This document shows positions 17,049 to 21,693 of a stretch of 21,693 bases of DNA, one piece after another. Within the stretch, counting starts at the first letter, position 1. Each line of letters begins with the position of its first letter. This DNA comes from Branchiostoma floridae. Its lineage: Eukaryota > Chordata > Leptocardii > Amphioxiformes > Branchiostomatidae. The position numbers and the translations under genes were made by a program. The notes below the pieces were generated by a model, which was not told the DNA's origin, did no database searches, and saw only the letters and a list, made by a program, of their open reading frames with translations. The stretch spans positions 24,031,170 to 24,052,862 of the forward strand of contig NC_049984.1 of the NCBI RefSeq assembly GCF_000003815.2, given 5' to 3'.

Positions 17049-17422
17049 TAATTCCGGAAAACCTTAATATTTTCAAAATAGATTGACCAGATGAATTAAT
17101 ATTTGTAGGTATGATACATCAAAGGATGATAAATATGTAGGTTGCAATTAGATGTCTCCACGATCATGAGGTCTAAAAAATTCTGGCTTAGGGTTCCAGA
17201 ATTATGACGGAATTCTGGCTCAGGGATAATTCTAGCTCAAAGCAAGAATTCTGGCTCAGGTTCCCAAAATTCTGGCAGAATCCCTAGACTTGGCTTTCTT
17301 TCTGGAAATGTCTAATTGCAACCTACATGTTCATTATCCTTTGATATACTAGTATCACACCTACAAATATATATCTGATCAATCTATTTTGAAATTACTA
17401 AGGCTTTCCGGAATTGGACACA
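17049..17422. repeat. Foldback element with 110-bp inverted arms
   Basis: The arms 17049-17159 and about 17303-17422 are reverse complements with small differences, for example TTCAAAATAGATTGA against TCAATCTATTTTGAA, and TGTAGGTTGCAATTAGA against TCTAATTGCAACCTACA. The ends carry TTCCGGAA/TTCCGG. The middle has repeated GAATTCTGGCTCAGG. It begins 65 bp after the MFS stop codon. No canonical AATAAA precedes it (an ATTAAA is at 17630), so it may lie in the 3' UTR. Confidence 0.82.
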
Positions 17423-17754
17423 AATGAGACATGCAGTGAATAGAGATTAACATTATTGTAAAAAGAGGCTACTCGACTCTTAGTGTTGACTATTTCTAAA
17501 CGGGCTGGGTTTTGACTTCTCTTATGGAAGATGACGAAAAGCCAAACGTTTTTCTACAATTTGTGGGTTCTGCGATATTAAGAGGAAATTGTTCTGTATT
17601 TCCATCTGTGAATGTGGGGAAGTTAGGATATTAAAAAATGAATGCATTCTAACCAAATCAAAGTGATTTCGTCATTCCGAATGGATTTTGAACAACAACT
17701 CTTGAAGACAAATGGTAACTAGAGTTCCAAGACCTCGCCAAATGATGTTAACTT
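17423..17754. other. No gene seen
   Basis: AT-rich. ATTAAA at 17630-17635 is a possible polyadenylation signal for the MFS gene. TAACTAGAGTTCCA at about 17717 also occurs at about 12740. Confidence 0.35.
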
Positions 17755-17948
17755 TTTCGAGTGATATATTAAGTGTTTCTCAGTGAGTATGCAAATTAAG
17801 GTCTACATTAGCATATATCGTGTTGACCTTCTTCTCTACCCAAATAACAATTTTCGAGTGATGTATTATATCGTGTTTCTCAGTGATTATGCAGATAAGG
17901 TCCTCATTAGTATGTATTATCGGTTGATGATCTTCTCTACCCAAATAA
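17755..17948 (+). repeat. Tandem duplication, 96-bp unit
   Basis: Unit 1 is 17755-17850 and unit 2 is 17851-17948. Both run TTTTCGAGTGAT...GTGTTTCTCAGTGA...TATGCA...CTTCTCTACCCAAATAACA with moderate divergence. Confidence 0.85.
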
Positions 17949-18660
17949 CACAATATGTTATTCAACAATATGTTGTTCAACGTACAAATTTAAAGTCTTA
18001 GCAAAGAAGGCTACTAGTATTGTAGCATTTTTATCATACCATACCATATACCACATACAACATACCAAAAATCACGACTGTAACACTTGTACGGTAACTT
18101 CGTTGCACGCTCGCATCAGTTTTGGGATTCCTATGGGGATTTCATCCATATAATCGTATCAACCTTGACCCTAAAAATCTACGCATACAATTGAGTTAAA
18201 GTGCGGGTTCCTTTACATCTAGTATTTGATTAAAGAAGATTGGATACTATTCACTGTTTGATCTCATATTTCATCAGTTTTGTTGCAAAAGAAATGAAGT
18301 TATTTCTGGATTGAAACTGAGAAGGTGCCATGTGTAACTGAATACGGCAGGGGGAGCTGTTGTCGCGAATGAAGGATGACCCGATGTTTTGTTACACCCG
18401 TGCCCTAACATTGTACAGTAAGGAATGAACAATGCCGGCGAAGTGTTTGTGTCCCCTCTTACGTTACACTCTACCTTTGTTTAATGATTAACATGTGCGG
18501 CAGTAAAGAGTAGGGAAGGAGTCATAGAAATATATTTGTCTGAATCAATTTACAAATGACACTAAAGAAATAATGTTGTGACATTACAATATAGCGCGTA
18601 CAAACACTAGAATGTATTGTCTACATTATTTAAAAATGTGTACACGTACCAGATTTTCAT
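17949..18660. other. No gene seen
   Basis: Includes a short CATACCATA-type simple repeat near 18036-18066. No coding, RNA or clear transposon signature. Confidence 0.35.
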
Positions 18661-18790
18661 TTGGGGATGCCTCCGCATCTAGTAGAGATAGTTACCAGTA
18701 GTAACTGGAAAACGCCGGTTGACCGTTCAATCCTGGGTAGGCCATCTCGGTTGGGGCAGCACCCGTCTTTCGGAAGGGATGTAAAATATG
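18661..18790 (+). mobile_element. Probable tRNA-derived SINE relic
   Basis: A B-box-like GGTTGACCGTTCAATCCTGG at 18718-18737 is preceded by a tRNA-like but degraded A-box area. It is followed by GCACCCGTCTTTCGGAAGGG and ATGTAAAATATGGG. That body resembles GTCTTTCGGA...GTAAAA bodies I know from deuterostome SINEs (recall, not a search). There is no intact tRNA. Confidence 0.55.
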
Positions 18791-19340
18791 GGTGCGGTCT
18801 GTTTGTCTCGAGTACGTTTAAAGGGAAAGGCTAGCACCCCTTCCTGTGAAAAATACCCTGCTATACCACTGAAACAGCAAGGAAATACACTTTCTGACAA
18901 TATCTACGAGGTGAACAACAACAACAACAATAACGACGACAACAATACCAGCTTCAAAATTCGACATGGTTGAAAGAGATATTTCGTGAGCCAAAATAAT
19001 TACCACGGAGTACAGTCGCCACAATACGATTGTTATCTTTATGAAGAATTTTATGGAGCATATATAACTACCGATAATCGTGTGGCTCATGATGGTCATT
19101 ACACGCATGGCACTTCCCCTAATTAGGAGAATTGTCAACTTAATGATGATAAAGATGATAAGAATTTAGAACAGGAAGGGCCAGCAACCGCTATTGTAAA
19201 GATTGTGGTCTCTCTCTGTCAGTCACACACTGCTACTGAAACAGCAAGAAAACTTGCTGACCTATGTGCCACTAGGTAATGTTAACAACAACTGTATGTT
19301 ACTATAACAATTGCCACGACACATACGTATATAATCATAG
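18791..19340. other. No gene seen
   Basis: An AAC/AAT trinucleotide-rich stretch is at 18916-18955. ACTGAAACAGCAAG occurs at 18868 and again near 19237, a short direct repeat. Confidence 0.35.
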
Positions 19341-19440
19341 AAAATCTTTATTGACACAACAAAAGCACAGCGGCTTTCGTAAGGTCTACATGTATAACAA
19401 CTACTTACAGTACAGCTAAACACATATATATGGATATCTA
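19341..19440 (-). other. Possible minus-strand 3' end with AATAAA
   Basis: On the minus strand, TTGTGTCAATAAAGATTTTC places an AATAAA at 19353-19348. No minus-strand coding exon was recognised to its right. It may be the 3' end of a decayed retroelement, or of a gene whose exons lie outside the window. Confidence 0.3.
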
Positions 19441-20552
19441 TAGGTATGAATAAATCAACACATAGGGACTAGCATATAAGACTGCGAGGAAACATTCGAG
19501 GAAACATTAGTCTTTTTTTCTTGAAGTTGTGATGCGAAAATGTCACATGAATCTTTTCTCACATGGACTCGTTGCACGATTTTTCCTCGATTTTTGGCGA
19601 TATGACACCTAGCAGGCTAGCACCATTCACCCTTCATTCTCCACAAGTATCTAGTACAGTGACTTTTGGAGTAACGTTAACTTTTTCACTTATCGCAAGA
19701 CAGCTTGTATGATGATGTTACATCAAACAGCTTTCAAAACACGGACACCATGTCTGTCATAAGAATGTCATTGATTTGCTGACACAAACCTTAACATCAT
19801 GCACTTGTAAAGTATATGATATTTATGACAACACAACAGACGAAACGTCATCAAAATCGTTTTTTCAATCAACCCGACTGGATTGTGATCATACTTAGAG
19901 AAAAGACTTGTTTCGGCCGGCGCCACTGGTCTCTTCAACAACCTTAACTAGTCACCCTGGAATGACGGAACCTCATAATAACCAGCTGAGTTCACACCAT
20001 TGTGTTCTTTTACTTCATTACTACAAACCATTCATTAGTGATTATCTTAAGCAGTGGTCGATATCCTTTTTACAGTAGCCCGGGCAAAGTATGGTCGCCC
20101 CAGGCATTTCTACACTAGTACACCTTGTACACCTGCTAGAATTCCGCGCAAAAACTCGGTCACTGGAGTTACGGTTAAGTTACCTCTGGACTGCCTACGA
20201 AAAAGCAAACAATATCGTCCGCTTGTTTTTACACTGGGGCATATTTGTGTAGCTACCGTTGGGAGTGATTTTTGGTCCCGGGACACAACAAAAGTTTTGT
20301 TGATTTAGGGTGGGCGCACTTCGTTCGCAACGGTGATACTGTTGTAGGGCTTTCAACATTACGTTGATCATTACTAAATAAAATAAAAGCACGTCCCTTT
20401 CCATCCAAGATAACTATATTTCCTGTAAGTATCTACGTATATTGGCCCTAACATCATTTATTTTAATAACGTTAGAGCTATTCCTAACAATGATTTTTGC
20501 ACAATTCAAAACACACAGTCCAGCTATTGACTAAAATATTTGCCGTTTTTGT
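19441..20552. other. No gene seen
   Basis: Open frames here (for example 20054-20308) have no recognisable domain or matched splice sites. CGAGGAAACATT is duplicated at about 19486-19509. Confidence 0.35.
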
Positions 20553-20578
20553 CTTTCGCCGCCCTTCGGCGGCGAAAG
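20553..20578. repeat. Perfect GC-rich hairpin
   Basis: CTTTCGCCGCC and GGCGGCGAAAG are perfect reverse complements (11-bp stem) separated by CTTC. Confidence 0.85.
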
Positions 20579-20603
20579 GCAATCAGACTGATATTAGATT
20601 GCT

Positions 20604-20631
20604 GTCCGTCCGTCCGTCCGTCCGTCCGTCC
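20604..20631 (+). repeat. GTCC tetranucleotide repeat
   Basis: Seven perfect GTCC units. Confidence 0.95.
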
Positions 20632-20639
20632 GGGTCGAC

Positions 20640-21061
20640 CATGCCATACCGTGCTAGCGAGATATTCTACCCTGCAGATTCGATGGTATTGCCAAAGGCC
20701 ATGCAAGTACTAGTATGTATGACATACGTATCGGCCTGCCATGAATGTGCTGCTTGGTTTATGCATGGCTTATTAGCAGGAATAAAGGACCTGTAATGTG
20801 CCCTGCACAACGTATTTGTAGACGTCTATTCAACCAAAGACCTCCGCGATTCAACTTGTACTATATCTGCAAGGTAAAGAGAAAACATTTAAGGTATCTT
20901 TGCGTACGTGTATTCGATGGATATCAGTCACACTTCGTTTCTCTTAGTGAACGCGGCGCGTACGAAAGGGTCCAAACGTTGTGGTGTCTTTCCTCCCAGT
21001 AGGTAGGGGTAGGTTGGACCTTATGATTTATAATAGGCGGTCGAGAAACACTGGGCAAGTT
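20640..21061. other. No gene seen
   Basis: Open frames are short and lack recognisable domains. Confidence 0.35.
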
Positions 21062-21083
21062 CCAAGGACGTTATCGTCCTTGG
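21062..21083. repeat. Perfect 9-bp-stem hairpin
   Basis: CCAAGGACG and CGTCCTTGG flank TTAT. Confidence 0.8.
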
Positions 21084-21347
21084 CAAGTTCAGAGCATAAC
21101 AACGTTACAATGCCAGCAGTTGAAGGAAATCTTCATCTCACAATCTGTCACTACCACACGGCAATATTGCAAAGTAATTGTGGAATATAGCGTTTTTTGT
21201 GTGCGTAGAAATGTAAAAGAAATTTTCTTTGACACGGGTGGGCGCAAAGCATCATGGGGCAGCAAAGAAAGTAGATAGCGGGGAACCCCCTACAGCTGTA
21301 GGATCAACCAATCAGAGGTGCGTATTGCGATCACGTGCACGTCTTAG

Positions 21348-21490
21348 CTAGCTGCAAGCGTAAAAAATCCTGGGCGGGCAGTCTTCAATCCCAGTGTCAA
21401 AGATATTTCCACGGCTTGCGGAGCTAGCGGCAATGCGAAAAAAATCCTCGGCTTGCGCTGAGGAACTGGGCGGGCAGTCTTCAGTCCCAA
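21348..21490 (+). repeat. Imperfect local duplication
   Basis: CTGGGCGGGCAGTCTTCAAT at 21370 recurs at 21466 (24 bases, one mismatch, offset 96). GCTAGCTGCAAGCGTAAAAA at about 21348 recurs as GCTAGCGGCAATGCGAAAAA at about 21424 (offset about 76). The two offsets differ, so the duplication is rearranged. It gives rise to a spurious repetitive minus-strand frame. Confidence 0.75.
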
Positions 21491-21693
21491 TGCCGTCGAC
21501 TGGACAGCGGCGAGCACGTCGCTAGCTCGTGAAACACACAATGACGTAATTGCTGTTTGTTTCACCATGTTTCACTCTTTTGTCACGTAGGTGCAATATT
21601 TGCTTTCACCCTTCCATATTTACATGGGAACAATGCGAATCACGGGTGACACATTTTCACCGTGTTTCACCAACATTCACCCATTATGTGCCA
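21491..21693. other. No gene seen, TTCAC-rich end
   Basis: TTTCACC/TTCACCC recurs about seven times between 21559 and 21682 without a fixed period. Confidence 0.4.

Noticed and set aside
18818-19138. 106-codon minus-strand frame with VVVVIVVVVV
   Set aside because: Translation of an AAC/AAT simple repeat, with no domain or splice context.
20497-20796. 99-codon frame with SVRPSVRPSG
   Set aside because: Runs through the hairpin and GTCC repeat, with no domain.
21344-21568. Minus-strand frame with repeated LGLKTARP
   Set aside because: Produced by the local DNA duplication at 21370 and 21466, with no start context or domain.

Overview
The window is eukaryotic nuclear DNA. It has multi-exon genes with GT..AG introns, roughly 40% GC, abundant simple repeats, SINE-like and foldback elements, and a 100-base run of N marking an assembly gap. 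The gene content (a guanylate-binding-protein-like large GTPase and an MFSD6-type transporter) and the repeat style suggest an invertebrate deuterostome, most likely a lancelet (Branchiostoma). That assignment is inference, because no search could be run.

Layout. 1-380: no gene seen. 354-690: an array of near-perfect palindromes ending in an AT microsatellite. 753-1363: a mariner-type DNA transposon with an internal deletion, carrying a decayed N-terminal transposase fragment on the minus strand. 1859-8573 (+): a guanylate-binding-protein (GBP)-like gene. Nine exons were reconstructed by matching splice sites and codon phase. At least one further exon, which should carry the G4 nucleotide-specificity motif, is not visible and probably lies in the N gap at 3780-3879. 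8574-11973: intergenic DNA with an inverted-repeat element, a degenerate minisatellite and two long foldback units. 11974-16984 (+): a complete seven-exon gene for a 515-residue 12-TM major-facilitator protein of the MFSD6 type. All splice phases agree, including a 70-bp first exon. Its introns hold tRNA-like SINE pieces, foldback DNA and three copies of one dispersed repeat. 16985-21693: no protein gene supported. This stretch holds a 370-bp foldback element, a 96-bp tandem duplication, a SINE relic, small strong hairpins and short duplications.

The two genes lie on the same strand about 3.4 kb apart. Nothing in the sequence links their functions. GBPs are dynamin-superfamily GTPases best known for cell-autonomous immunity in vertebrates. 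MFSD6 relatives are multi-pass membrane proteins with poorly known substrates. No RNA gene, CRISPR array or clearly new multi-gene system was found. The most interesting material is the divergent GBP C-terminus with its alanine/glutamate/arginine helix exon, the gap over the G4 exon, the phase-breaking alternative donor in a GBP exon, and several families of palindromic repeats.
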